A stretch of 64,000 bases of DNA. Source: Aminicella lysinilytica. GTDB lineage: Bacteria; Bacillota; Clostridia; Peptostreptococcales; Anaerovoracaceae. Shown here one piece after another: positions 45,777 to 54,698 of this stretch. How positions within the stretch are numbered: position 1 is the first letter of the stretch; the number at the start of each line of letters is the position of its first letter. The position numbers and the translations under genes were made by a program. The notes beneath the pieces are model-generated. The model ran no database searches, was not told the origin of the DNA, and worked only from the letters and a program-made list of their open reading frames with translations. The stretch covers positions 1 to 64,000 of the forward strand of contig NZ_SNXO01000005.1 of the NCBI RefSeq assembly GCF_004362975.1. The letters are read 5' to 3'.

Positions 45777-46220
45777 ATGGTAGTAATACTGAACAGAGAC
45801 GTTAAAGGCACAGGCAAAGCAGGAGAAGTAGTAAAGGTCAGCGATGGCTACGCCCGCAACATGCTCATTAAAAGAGGCTGGGCTACGGAAGCCACCGATG
45901 GCAACATCCGCAACCTAGAGAAGATAAAGGCTAAGAAGGCTGAGGAAGAAGCTGCAGAAAAGGCAGCCGCTGAGGCTCTCGCAGCGAAGATCGGCGACAA
46001 TGAAGTCATAATCAAGACCAAGTCCGGCGAAGGCGGCAGGCTTTTCGGCTCGATCACTTCCAAGGACATTGCTGAAGCTCTGCTGAAGCAGCACAGCATC
46101 AAGGTCGATAAGAAGAAGATCCAGTTAGACAGTCCCATTAAAGCTTTGGGGACGTTTGACGTAGATATCAAGTTGTATTATGAAGTTGTAGGTACTTTAA
46201 GAGTTAGGATAACAGACTGA
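45777..46220 (+). CDS. rplI: 50S ribosomal protein L9
   Basis: L9 binds 23S rRNA and reaches out from the L1 stalk base. The 147-residue protein has the N-terminal signature GYARNMLIKRGWATEATDGN, a long connecting helix rich in Lys/Glu/Ala, and the C-terminal domain GRLFGSITSKDIAEAL. It starts six bases after the gdpP-like gene and overlaps dnaB by one base. Confidence 0.97.
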   Translation: MVVILNRDVKGTGKAGEVVKVSDGYARNMLIKRGWATEATDGNIRNLEKIKAKKAEEEAAEKAAAEALAAKIGDNEVIIKTKSGEGGRLFGSITSKDIAEALLKQHSIKVDKKKIQLDSPIKALGTFDVDIKLYYEVVGTLRVRITD

Positions 46221-47533
46221 TGGCAGAGAAGATCCCACCCCACAATTTAGAAGCGGAAAGATCGGTACTGGGAGCAGGGCTCCTGAGCAGAGATGCGTTG
46301 GCCGACATTGTTGAAGTAGTTAAACCTGAAGATTTCTACGATGGCTCCAATAAGGAAATCTTTACGACTATGCTGGACATGTTCAGAGAGAACAAGCCCG
46401 TAGATATAGTCACAGTCTGCGATGAGTTGAAACGCAGGAAAGCCCTGGAAGCAGTAGGCGGCAGAAGTTATGTCGCTACTTTGTCCAGCGATGTTCCATC
46501 GACGACCAACGCCGGTGAATACGCCAAGATAGTCGCGGAGAAGGCGTCTATGAGGCAGCTTATCCATACGGCCGAAGAGATCCGCGAGCGGGCCTTTGAG
46601 GAAAATCAGGACACCAACGACATTCTGGATCATGCGGAGAAGAGCATTTTCGACATTGCGCAGTCCAGGCAGTCCAACGATTACTCCGCCCTGAAAGACG
46701 TGCTCTTGACGGACATGAGCCTCATCGACGAGGCCATTAAGAACAAAGGGCAGGTCACGGGCATAACTACGGGGTTCAAGCGTCTGGACGAGGTCACATC
46801 GGGCCTGCAGAGGTCAGACCTTGTCATAGTGGCGGCAAGGCCGTCAATGGGCAAGACGGCTTTCGCCCTGAATATTGCGCAGAATGCAGCCGTCAAGGGC
46901 AATGCATCGGTGCTGATGTTCAGTCTGGAAATGTCCAAGGAGCAGCTGGGACAAAGGCTCTTGGCTATGGAATCCAAGGTGGACATGGAAAATATTAAAA
47001 AAGGCAAGATCGAAAGAGCTGACTGGGACAGGATCATGCTGGCAGTAGACACATTGTCCGGCGCCAACATACAGATAGACGATTCGCCTGCCCTGTCGGT
47101 CTTTGAGATAAAGAACAAATGCAGAAGAATGAAAGCGGAACACGGCCTGGACCTGGTGGTCATAGACTACCTGCAGCTGATGAGGTCCGAGGGAAAAGCG
47201 GAGAGCAGACAGCAGGAGATCAGTAACCTGTCAAGGTACCTGAAACTCCTGGCCAGAGAAATGGACTGTCCGGTCATCGTTTTGTCGCAGCTTTCACGAG
47301 CTCCGGAGCAGAGGCCTAATCACAGGCCGGTGCTATCCGATCTGCGTGAGTCGGGATCTATAGAGCAGGATGCCGATATAGTTATCTTCCTGTACAGGGA
47401 CGATTACTATAATGAAGATTCTGAGAAGCCGGGTGTCTGCGAGGTCAATCTGGCTAAACACAGAAGCGGTCCTACAGGGAGTCTGGAGCTGACCTGGGTC
47501 GCACGTTATACTAAATTCAGCGATAAGGCGTGA
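46220..47533 (+). CDS. dnaB: Replicative DNA helicase
   Basis: This is the hexameric replicative helicase (DnaB in E. coli naming, DnaC in Bacillus subtilis). The 437-residue protein has the primase-binding N-terminal domain (PPHNLEAERSVLGAGLL) and a RecA-type motor with Walker A AARPSMGKTAFALNIA, Walker B LVVIDYLQLM and a late SDLRESGSIEQDADIVIFL. No intein is present. A loader is expected to be needed; the likely candidate is two genes downstream. Confidence 0.98.
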   Translation: MAEKIPPHNLEAERSVLGAGLLSRDALADIVEVVKPEDFYDGSNKEIFTTMLDMFRENKPVDIVTVCDELKRRKALEAVGGRSYVATLSSDVPSTTNAGEYAKIVAEKASMRQLIHTAEEIRERAFEENQDTNDILDHAEKSIFDIAQSRQSNDYSALKDVLLTDMSLIDEAIKNKGQVTGITTGFKRLDEVTSGLQRSDLVIVAARPSMGKTAFALNIAQNAAVKGNASVLMFSLEMSKEQLGQRLLAMESKVDMENIKKGKIERADWDRIMLAVDTLSGANIQIDDSPALSVFEIKNKCRRMKAEHGLDLVVIDYLQLMRSEGKAESRQQEISNLSRYLKLLAREMDCPVIVLSQLSRAPEQRPNHRPVLSDLRESGSIEQDADIVIFLYRDDYYNEDSEKPGVCEVNLAKHRSGPTGSLELTWVARYTKFSDKA

Positions 47534-47544
47534 GGTGAAACACT

Positions 47545-47733
47545 ATGATTACAAAGGATATGAAGATTTGCGACATACTCGACATTGACGACAGGTATGA
47601 GAAGGTGCTTGAGGATCATGGTTTGCTGTGCAATGGCTGTCCGGGGGCTTTTACAGAAAGTCTGGCAGAAGCGGCAGACGGTCACGGCGTAGACGTTGAC
47701 AGTTTATTGAATGATTTGAACAAAGAGATATAA
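47545..47733 (+). CDS. DUF1858 small protein
   Basis: This 62-residue protein belongs to the DUF1858 group, small domains also found fused to hybrid-cluster-type redox proteins. The hallmark is the cysteine pair in HGLLCNGCPGAFTESL near residues 29-32, after the helical start DILDIDDRYEKVLEDH. It starts 11 bases after dnaB (GAGGTGAAAC ribosome binding site) and lies seven bases before the dnaD-like gene. A redox or metal role in this replication block is only suggested by the cysteines and location. Confidence 0.8.
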   Translation: MITKDMKICDILDIDDRYEKVLEDHGLLCNGCPGAFTESLAEAADGHGVDVDSLLNDLNKEI

Positions 47734-47739
47734 GACATA

Positions 47740-49008
47740 ATGAATTTTGTGAGAGAGAAAATAAAAGATTTTTACCTTTTAGATTCAAGGATAGAAAACA
47801 TTTTTATAAATGAATATCTGCCGGCAGCTCCGGGAGATTATGTCAAGGTGTACATATATGGATATATGTATGCTGAGTTTGGCTTGGAAATGACCGATAA
47901 GGTCATGGCAAAGCAACTGGGCATCCCGGAAAAGAAAATAATCGACGCCTGGAATTACTGGGAGAAAATGGGAGCTATTAAAAAGCTCTATGTAGACTCA
48001 GCCGGAGACATAGATTTCACCGTCGAGTTCATAAATCTGAAGGAGCTTATGTACGGAAAGAGTACGGAAGCAATACCTGAGGAGCATGAACCGAGTCCTG
48101 AGATATTCGGAAACGATCAGATAAAGAAGGTGTTCGACAGGGTGGAACAGCTCATGGCCAGAAGCCTTTCTTCGACTGAAGTGACCAGGATACTATCCTG
48201 GATGACTGATGACAAGGTCCCGCCGGAAGTGATGCTTTACGGCATTTCTTATTGCCTAGAAAAGCATAAGAGCAGTCTGAATTACATAGAAAGCGTTCTG
48301 CGGAACTGGATGAAGGATGGCCTCTATACAGTGGATGCAGTCAACGAGCACCTGCAGGATGTAGACCAGCGTTTCTACCAGTACAGAAGGGTATTGAAGG
48401 CTTTAGGCTTCAACAGAAATGCCACAGAAGCCGAGAAGCAGATGATGGATAACTGGTTTGATTCACTGGGATATAATATGGATCGGGTGCTGGAAGCATG
48501 CACCAAGACCGTAGGCATATCAAGCCCTAACTTCAGTTATGTAAACAAGGTATTGCAGAACTGGAAAGATGAGGCAGCCAAGAGAGGGGATAGCGTCAAT
48601 AAGAAGGTCACTGTTACCCAATCAGTATTGAATCAGTATTACGATTACCTGAGAGAAGAAGCAATCAACGCCGCGGAGTCACGTACTAAGGAAATTTACG
48701 AGAAGATCCCGCGGATCAAAGATATAGATGATAAGGTGCAGACCATGGGGTCAGCACTGTCCAAGGCACTTTTGCTCGGCAACGAGGAAGATAAAGGCTT
48801 GGAACTTAGGCAGCAGATGGATCAGCTGGCGGCCGAGAGAGCCGTTTTGCTGACGGAAAACAATTTTGAAATGGATTACACTGATATAAAATACGCCTGT
48901 GATAAATGCAACGATACCGGGATCACAGATCTGGGGGAGCGATGCTCCTGTGCGAAAGAGCGTATGGAAGAGGCTGAGGTATGGCAGAAAACGAAAAACG
49001 AAGCATAG
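47740..49008 (+). CDS. DnaD-like replication protein fused to the N-terminal domain of a DnaC/DnaI helicase loader
   Basis: The first 120 or so residues look like the winged-helix part of DnaD-like proteins. Two DnaB_2-type helical repeats follow (about 125-205, IKKVFDRVEQLMARSLSSTE; about 215-285). From about residue 313 the sequence changes to that of clostridial DnaC/DnaI loaders: TKEIYEKIPRIKDIDDKVQT, RAVLLTENNFEMDYTDIKYA, and the zinc-type CDKCNDTG plus ERCSCAKERM (C387, C390, C402, C404). In ordinary loaders an AAA+ ATPase follows; here the protein ends at residue 422, and no Walker motif occurs in this or the next gene. It probably helps place DnaB at the origin by an ATPase-free or split mechanism (inference). 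Confidence 0.8.
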   Translation: MNFVREKIKDFYLLDSRIENIFINEYLPAAPGDYVKVYIYGYMYAEFGLEMTDKVMAKQLGIPEKKIIDAWNYWEKMGAIKKLYVDSAGDIDFTVEFINLKELMYGKSTEAIPEEHEPSPEIFGNDQIKKVFDRVEQLMARSLSSTEVTRILSWMTDDKVPPEVMLYGISYCLEKHKSSLNYIESVLRNWMKDGLYTVDAVNEHLQDVDQRFYQYRRVLKALGFNRNATEAEKQMMDNWFDSLGYNMDRVLEACTKTVGISSPNFSYVNKVLQNWKDEAAKRGDSVNKKVTVTQSVLNQYYDYLREEAINAAESRTKEIYEKIPRIKDIDDKVQTMGSALSKALLLGNEEDKGLELRQQMDQLAAERAVLLTENNFEMDYTDIKYACDKCNDTGITDLGERCSCAKERMEEAEVWQKTKNEA

Positions 49009-50339
49009 CAGACAAATTCATCGATGCCGGCGCAGCAGTCATAGACTTCCACGACCGCACGCAACAAAAGGCAGACCTGAAGTGTCTGCAGGCCTATTAT
49101 GGCGTTGCTTTGTTCTTGCATAACCGCAGGGATTTTCTGCATGTGCATAAGGCCAAACTACTGGAGTCCTTTGCGATCATCGTATTGGTAGCTATTGCAG
49201 TGCTGGCGGTCTATAATTACGCTACGGGTTATGAGTATTCATATCATGGCAGGGCGTTGGGATATGTCAAGGATCAGGAGGATGTAATCAGAGTACTGGA
49301 CATCACCAGTGCGGAGCTCAGCAAGAGCCATGACGCCAAGATCAAGATAGAACCGGGCAGCGACATAACATTCAAGCGCGTAGTTACCCTGAACGTTAGC
49401 ATAGATGACGATGATACGGTACTTAAGCGTCTGACTTACCTGACTAACATGCGGGCTGACGCCTATTGCATATACATAGATGGAAAGAATGTGGCAGCCT
49501 TGTCAAGCAAGGCAGAAGCTAAGGACGTTATCGATGATGTGGAGAAATATTATCAGACTACCCGCAAGGGCTGGGATACAACATATCAGAAGGTATCCAT
49601 AACTGAAAAACTGAGGTATGCGCCTAAGTCTGTAAGTCTGACAGATGTCAGTACTCGGGAGAGCGCAGTTAACCAGCTGATAAAATCTAAGGCTGTTACA
49701 GTGAAGACCATAGAGAAATCTAAATTCGCTGAAGTCGTCAAGTATAAGACAGTGGTCAAGAAGACTAAGAGCATGTATAAGGGCGATTCCAAAGTAGTCC
49801 AGAAGGGTGAAAACGGTAAGCGCGTGGCCACGGCTATTATAGTCAAGGAAAATGGAAAACAAGTCACCAGGACCAACATAGAACTTAAGGTTCTGAAGCC
49901 TATGGTGAAGAAAGTAGTATATAAGGGCAGCAAAACGCGGCCTAAGACGGCTCCGACGGGGACGTTCATTATGCCTGTATCCGGATATTCCCTGTCATCG
50001 ACCTTTGGTTACAGATGGGGCAGGATGCATGAAGGCGTGGATCTGGCCTGCGGTACTGGAACGCCTATACACGCAGCCGATGGCGGCACAGTAGTCCGCG
50101 CCGGCTGGTACAGCGGCTACGGCAAGTGCGTAGACATCAGTCACGGCAACGGTTACATGACGAGATACGGTCATTGCAGCAAGATCAATGTTCATACGGG
50201 ACAAAAGGTATATCAGGGCCAGACTATTGCCTTAGTCGGCAATACGGGAAACAGCTACGGATCCCATTGCCACTTCGAGGTCAGAGTCAACGGTTCTGCC
50301 AGGAACCCGATGAAATATGTCAATAGAAAGTATCGTTAA
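48981..50339 (+). CDS. M23-family metallopeptidase with G5-type domain, membrane anchored
   Basis: This 452-residue protein is a likely peptidoglycan endopeptidase. One membrane helix (about 57-79, LESFAIIVLVAIAVLAVYNY) anchors it, with the rest outside. A middle part with the G5 pattern (VVQKGENGKRVATAIIVKEN, about 272-310) precedes the M23 LytM-type domain with the zinc motifs MHEGVDLACG (about 350) and SHCHFEVRVNG (about 430). It overlaps the upstream dnaD-like gene by 28 bases and has a GAGG box inside that gene. Confidence 0.93.
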   Translation: MAENEKRSIADKFIDAGAAVIDFHDRTQQKADLKCLQAYYGVALFLHNRRDFLHVHKAKLLESFAIIVLVAIAVLAVYNYATGYEYSYHGRALGYVKDQEDVIRVLDITSAELSKSHDAKIKIEPGSDITFKRVVTLNVSIDDDDTVLKRLTYLTNMRADAYCIYIDGKNVAALSSKAEAKDVIDDVEKYYQTTRKGWDTTYQKVSITEKLRYAPKSVSLTDVSTRESAVNQLIKSKAVTVKTIEKSKFAEVVKYKTVVKKTKSMYKGDSKVVQKGENGKRVATAIIVKENGKQVTRTNIELKVLKPMVKKVVYKGSKTRPKTAPTGTFIMPVSGYSLSSTFGYRWGRMHEGVDLACGTGTPIHAADGGTVVRAGWYSGYGKCVDISHGNGYMTRYGHCSKINVHTGQKVYQGQTIALVGNTGNSYGSHCHFEVRVNGSARNPMKYVNRKYR

Positions 50340-50354
50340 CAGGGGAGTAATATC

Positions 50355-50672
50355 ATGGGAGCGAGACAAAGAAGGAAAAAGAAATTCAGAGTCAACAAAC
50401 TCAGACTGGTTTTAATAGCTGTAATCATTGTATTGATCGTAGCTATGGGCCTGTCCATTAAAAATGTAATGGATCTGAGGCAGGAGCAGGCACAGTTGAA
50501 GCAGACCAATTCCAGCCTTAAGGACAGGAAGGTCCAGCTGGAAACAGAACTGAAAAATGTAAATAACCTGAATTACATAGAAGAACAGGCCAGGATACAG
50601 CTTAAACTCATTAAACCGGGAGAGGTGCTGTATGTACTGGATGACGACGATAGTGGAGATAAAGATAAATAG
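50355..50672 (+). CDS. divIC: FtsB/DivIC-family septum formation protein
   Basis: DivIC (FtsB) forms a division subcomplex with FtsL and DivIB. The 105-residue protein has a basic cytoplasmic start (RQRRKKKFRVNK) and one membrane helix (about 17-36), then a coiled coil (DLRQEQAQLKQTNSSLKDRK) and the conserved YIEEQARIQLKLIKPGE. The last residues are acidic. It lies between the M23 peptidase and rnmV, which suits a role in cell-wall growth. Confidence 0.9.
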   Translation: MGARQRRKKKFRVNKLRLVLIAVIIVLIVAMGLSIKNVMDLRQEQAQLKQTNSSLKDRKVQLETELKNVNNLNYIEEQARIQLKLIKPGEVLYVLDDDDSGDKDK

Positions 50673-50674
50673 AT

Positions 50675-51229
50675 ATGAAGATTAAGGAAATAATCGTAGT
50701 TGAAGGCCGTGATGATACGGCGGCTATCAACAGATCATTAGATGCCGAGACTATAGAGACTCACGGCTTCGGCATGAGCGATGCCATGTGGAAGCAGATC
50801 GAGAAAGCTGCTGAAACCAGAGGGATCATAGTATTCACGGATCCGGACTATGCAGGTGAACAGATACGCTCCAAGATCAGGAAACGGTTTCCTGATTGTA
50901 AGGAGGCGTTCCTGCCACAGGCCAAGGCCCTGAAGGGAAGCAATATAGGAGTTGAAAATGCTACTCCTGATGATATCAGAGAGGCCTTGAAGAAGGCCAG
51001 ATGTACAGAAAACACAGGCAATGCCATATTCTCCATGGAGGATATGGTGAGCTGCGGGCTGGCCGGCGGGCCGGGCAGCAGAGAGAAACGCGAGAAAGTG
51101 GCCGACGCCCTGGGCATAGGCTATGGCAATGTGAAGACACTATTAGCCAAACTCAATGGTTTCGGTATTGCAAGAGAGGAATTTTATGGAGTTATACAAT
51201 CCATCGACCATAAGAGCAATCAAGAGTAA
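50675..51229 (+). CDS. rnmV: Ribonuclease M5
   Basis: RNase M5 trims the ends of 5S rRNA precursors. The 184-residue protein has the TOPRIM fold with IIVVEGRDDTAAINRSL near the start and VFTDPDYAGEQIRSKIRK (the DxD pair) around residue 52. The C-terminal part ends with the RNA-binding domain. It overlaps rsmA by 44 bases, an arrangement common in Firmicutes. Confidence 0.96.
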   Translation: MKIKEIIVVEGRDDTAAINRSLDAETIETHGFGMSDAMWKQIEKAAETRGIIVFTDPDYAGEQIRSKIRKRFPDCKEAFLPQAKALKGSNIGVENATPDDIREALKKARCTENTGNAIFSMEDMVSCGLAGGPGSREKREKVADALGIGYGNVKTLLAKLNGFGIAREEFYGVIQSIDHKSNQE

Positions 51230-52076
51230 ATACGGCTTCAGATTTTCCAAGAGTCTGGGTCAGAATTTCCTGACAGATAAAGGCGTAATAGATGATATCA
51301 TCGACGGTGCCCATATCAACAGCGAGGATCTGGTCATAGAAATCGGACCGGGGATCGGAGTTCTGACAGCGGCCGCGGCGGAAAAGGCCGACAAGGTCAT
51401 CGCCATAGAGATCGATAAGAATCTCATGGTCGTCCTGGCTGACACTCTGGCCGAATACGACAACATAGAGATAATCAATGAAAACGTCCTGAAAATGGAC
51501 CTGGCAGAACTGCTTCAGAATGAGGCGGACTCAGGTCGTGATCAGGTGAAAATAATCGGCAATCTACCCTACTACATCACAACTGCCATCATAATGAAAC
51601 TGCTGGAAAGCCACATAGCGGCCAAGAGCATAACTATCATGATGCAGAAGGAAGTGGCAGACAGGATCAAGGCCGGACCGGGGTCCAAGACTTATGGAGC
51701 CCTGTCGGTGGCGGTCCAGTACTACTGTACTGTGAGCGTAGTAGCTGATGTGCCGAAGGATGTGTTCATGCCTGTGCCGAAGGTGGATTCCACAGTGCTC
51801 AGGCTGGATCTTAGAACAAAACCTCCTGTAGAGCTTTTGGATGAAGGCATGTATTTCAGATGTGTGCACGCCGGCTTCGGCCAGCGGAGGAAAACCCTGC
51901 TTAATTCATTGCAGGCTACGGGCTTTAATAAAGAGAGAATAAGGGAAGTATTGGGAAAGGCCGGCATCGACGAGAAGAGAAGAGCCGAGACCTTATCATT
52001 AGAAGAATTTGCGATTATTTCTAACCTGATGACCGGGACTCCGGAAAGAATGGAAAATGGGAATGAGAGGAAATAA
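51186..52076 (+). CDS. rsmA: 16S rRNA adenine-1518/1519 dimethyltransferase
   Basis: RsmA (KsgA) dimethylates two adenines in helix 45 of 16S rRNA. The 296-residue protein shows the N-terminal FSKSLGQNFLTDKGVID, the SAM loop VIEIGPGIGVLTAAAAEKA, the catalytic IIGNLPYYITT and PVPKVDSTVLRLDL. The ATG at 51186, with AGAGAGGAA upstream, gives the family N-terminus; a start at 51156 would add ten non-family residues. Confidence 0.96.
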   Translation: MELYNPSTIRAIKSKYGFRFSKSLGQNFLTDKGVIDDIIDGAHINSEDLVIEIGPGIGVLTAAAAEKADKVIAIEIDKNLMVVLADTLAEYDNIEIINENVLKMDLAELLQNEADSGRDQVKIIGNLPYYITTAIIMKLLESHIAAKSITIMMQKEVADRIKAGPGSKTYGALSVAVQYYCTVSVVADVPKDVFMPVPKVDSTVLRLDLRTKPPVELLDEGMYFRCVHAGFGQRRKTLLNSLQATGFNKERIREVLGKAGIDEKRRAETLSLEEFAIISNLMTGTPERMENGNERK

Positions 52077-52080
52077 ATCA

Positions 52081-54081
52081 ATGGGGAAATTAAAAGAATT
52101 CTATAACAAACATTTAAACAACAGCCTTACAGTCTGCTTCATATGGGCATTTCTTATCAATCTGTTCATCGAGACTCTGGCAAGACACGATCCGCCAGTT
52201 CTGGCGGGTTTGAAATACATGGTAACAAGTCCGTTGGTATTTCTGGACAATATGCTGATAATCTTCGCTACTTTGTGCATAGCCACATTGTTCAGACGGA
52301 GGATATTCGTTCTGGCGCTGATAATATCAGTGTGGGTGTCCATGGGAGTGACCAATGGAATCATACTGCTTCAGCGTATGACGCCATTTACAATGAAAGA
52401 CCTGAGTTCTATGACAGACGGCGCAACAATTGTCACTAATTATCTGTCTAAGTGGCAGATAATCCTCATAGCCGGCGCTTTTGCTGTGGTGGTGATCGGT
52501 TTCGTCATATTGTTCCTTAAGGGACCGAAGAAGCCGACCAAGGTAAACCTGAAAAGAAATCTGGCTGTGGTGGTTCTGATAATATGCTGTGCTTTCGGAG
52601 GGACCTTCGGCCTTATCAAGGCAAACGTAATGAGTACTTTCTTCGGAAATCTGGCGTATGCTTATCAGGATTACGGGGTACCCTACTGCTTTATCAACAC
52701 CTGGCTGAATACAGGCATACATAAGCCGTCCAACTATTCCAAGTCGGCCGTGCAGAAAATATTTAAAGACAGCGATTACACCGGCAGCAATAAAACCATG
52801 ACTTTGAAAAAAACCAACGAGGCAAACACCTCAGACGAGCCAAACATTTTGTTCCTGCAGCTGGAATCCTTTGTAGACCCTGAGCTTTTCACGGATGTGA
52901 AGTATTCTCAGGATCCGATCCCTTATTACAGGTCCCTGATGAAGAAGTATTCGTCGGGAAGCCTTACGGTGCCGGCTTGCGGAGCAGGCACAGCTAATAC
53001 TGAGTTTGAGGTAATGACAGGACTTTCTGTGAAGTTCTTCGGGCCGGGCGAATATCCGTTCAAATCCGTACTGAAGGACAAGGCGGCTGAGAGCGTGGCA
53101 ACGGATCTGAAGAGTATTGGATATTCCACTCACGCCATACACAATCACAGGGCGCTGTTCTATAACAGAAACACCGTATTCAAGAACCTGGGCTACGATA
53201 CATTCACTTCGGTGGAATACATGAGTGATGTTCAGAAGACGCCTAAGGGCTGGGCCAAGGATGCCATCCTGACCTCACAGATCACGGACGCTTTGAAATC
53301 GACTAAAACTAAGGATTATATTTACACTATATCTGTCCAGGGACACGGTAAATATCCTTCCGAGAAGATGATAGCCAATCCGAAGATCAAGGTGACCAGC
53401 GCGCCGGATGAGGAAACTAAGAATAAGTATGAGTACTACGTCAATCAGGTCTATGAAATGGATAAGTTTGTAAAGAAGCTGACGCAAACTCTGTCTAATT
53501 ACGATGAGAAGGTTGTTCTGGTAATGTACGGTGACCATATACCGGCGCTGGACGTTACGGAGGATACATATAAGGCTAAGAATCTCTATCAGACCCAGTA
53601 TGTCATCTGGAGCAATTACAAGATGACTAAGGAAGATAAGGATCTCTATGCTTACCAGTTGTCTGCCGATGTTCTGAACAGAGTGGGCATCCACACGGGC
53701 ACAACGATCAAGTATCATCAGGATACGAACCACAGCTCCAAGAGTTACCTGAAGAACCTGAAACTGCTGGGTTACGATATGCTCTACGGAAACGACTACA
53801 TCTACGGAGGCAAGAATCCGTTCAAGGCGTCTAAGATGAAGATGGGTGTCAAGAATATCAAGATAGACAAGGTAGTAAATGTTGGCGGCAAGTACTATAT
53901 AAAGGGACAGAACTTCACAGAATACAGTAAGGTTACCCTTGACGGCAAGACCCTGAAGACCGTTTATCTGAGTCCGAATCTGCTGGGACTGTTGTCTGAA
54001 GCGGATACAAACGATGCTTCAAGAATGAAGGTAAGCCAGATAGACAAGACCAACGATACGATAATAAGTACGACCGAGTAA
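52081..54081 (+). CDS. LTA-synthase-like sulfatase-fold membrane protein
   Basis: This 666-residue protein resembles lipoteichoic acid synthase and related phosphoglycerol transferases. Five membrane helices span the first 200 residues or so. The outer alkaline-phosphatase-fold domain includes FLQLESFVDPELF, the catalytic-threonine-like ACGAGTANTEFEVMTGLS and the metal site VMYGDHIPALD. A C-terminal beta domain of about 75 residues follows (KIDKVVNVGGKYYIKGQNFT), which is not usual in LtaS. The ATG at 52081 is preferred to 52057, because the latter overlaps rsmA and adds a charged tail. Confidence 0.88.
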   Translation: MGKLKEFYNKHLNNSLTVCFIWAFLINLFIETLARHDPPVLAGLKYMVTSPLVFLDNMLIIFATLCIATLFRRRIFVLALIISVWVSMGVTNGIILLQRMTPFTMKDLSSMTDGATIVTNYLSKWQIILIAGAFAVVVIGFVILFLKGPKKPTKVNLKRNLAVVVLIICCAFGGTFGLIKANVMSTFFGNLAYAYQDYGVPYCFINTWLNTGIHKPSNYSKSAVQKIFKDSDYTGSNKTMTLKKTNEANTSDEPNILFLQLESFVDPELFTDVKYSQDPIPYYRSLMKKYSSGSLTVPACGAGTANTEFEVMTGLSVKFFGPGEYPFKSVLKDKAAESVATDLKSIGYSTHAIHNHRALFYNRNTVFKNLGYDTFTSVEYMSDVQKTPKGWAKDAILTSQITDALKSTKTKDYIYTISVQGHGKYPSEKMIANPKIKVTSAPDEETKNKYEYYVNQVYEMDKFVKKLTQTLSNYDEKVVLVMYGDHIPALDVTEDTYKAKNLYQTQYVIWSNYKMTKEDKDLYAYQLSADVLNRVGIHTGTTIKYHQDTNHSSKSYLKNLKLLGYDMLYGNDYIYGGKNPFKASKMKMGVKNIKIDKVVNVGGKYYIKGQNFTEYSKVTLDGKTLKTVYLSPNLLGLLSEADTNDASRMKVSQIDKTNDTIISTTE

Positions 54082-54104
54082 CGGCCAACAGAGGAGGCGG
54101 TATC

Positions 54105-54635
54105 ATGAAAACTCTGGAAAGTGAAAGACTGATAATGACCATGTACACTTTGGACGACGCCGAGGGGCTGTATGCCTATGCCTGCAATCCTAATGTGGGA
54201 CCTCACGCAGGCTGGGCGCCTCATAAAGATGTGGAGGAGTCCAGGGAAATCATAAGCACACTGTTTATGCCCTGCGAAGCCTGGGCTATAAGGCTTAAGG
54301 AGAGCGGCAGGCTCATAGGCACCATATCCCTGGAACCGGACAAGTACAGGCCGGACTCTAATTCAAGGGAAATGGGATATTCTCTGGCTGAGGATCAGTG
54401 GGGCAAAGGTGTTATGACCGAGGCGGCAAAATGCGTCCTGGATTTCGCCTTCGGCGAGCTGGGGCTGGATCAGGTGGGTATATGTACCAGCCTGGTGAAC
54501 AAAAGGTCCCAGAGGGTCATTGAGAAATGCGGCTTCAAGTATGAAGGAACTATTCGACGGGCTTACAGGATATGGGATGGGACCACGAGAGACTCCATGG
54601 TCTTTTCCATGTTGAAGGATGAATGGAAAAAATAA
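54105..54635 (+). CDS. GNAT-family acetyltransferase, RimJ/RimL type
   Basis: This 176-residue protein is an acetyl-CoA-dependent N-acetyltransferase. It has the RimJ/RimL-like pattern TLESERLIMTMYTLDDAEGL and GYSLAEDQWGKGVMTEA (acetyl-CoA loop), ending with KCGFKYEGTIRRAYRIWDG. The typical targets are ribosomal protein N-termini or small amines, so the substrate is unclear. It has an AGGAGG ribosome binding site and a terminator behind it. Confidence 0.9.
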   Translation: MKTLESERLIMTMYTLDDAEGLYAYACNPNVGPHAGWAPHKDVEESREIISTLFMPCEAWAIRLKESGRLIGTISLEPDKYRPDSNSREMGYSLAEDQWGKGVMTEAAKCVLDFAFGELGLDQVGICTSLVNKRSQRVIEKCGFKYEGTIRRAYRIWDGTTRDSMVFSMLKDEWKK

Positions 54636-54641
54636 AATATA

Positions 54642-54677
54642 AAACGGGCTATGGCAGTAACGCCGTTGCCCGTTTTT
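54642..54677 (+). terminator. Terminator after the acetyltransferase gene
   Basis: AACGGGC pairs with GCCCGTT, with an inner GGC/GCC stem, followed by six T residues. It also lies downstream of the convergent GGDEF gene. Confidence 0.8.
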
Positions 54678-54698
54678 TATTAATTGTTATCGCTTTTT

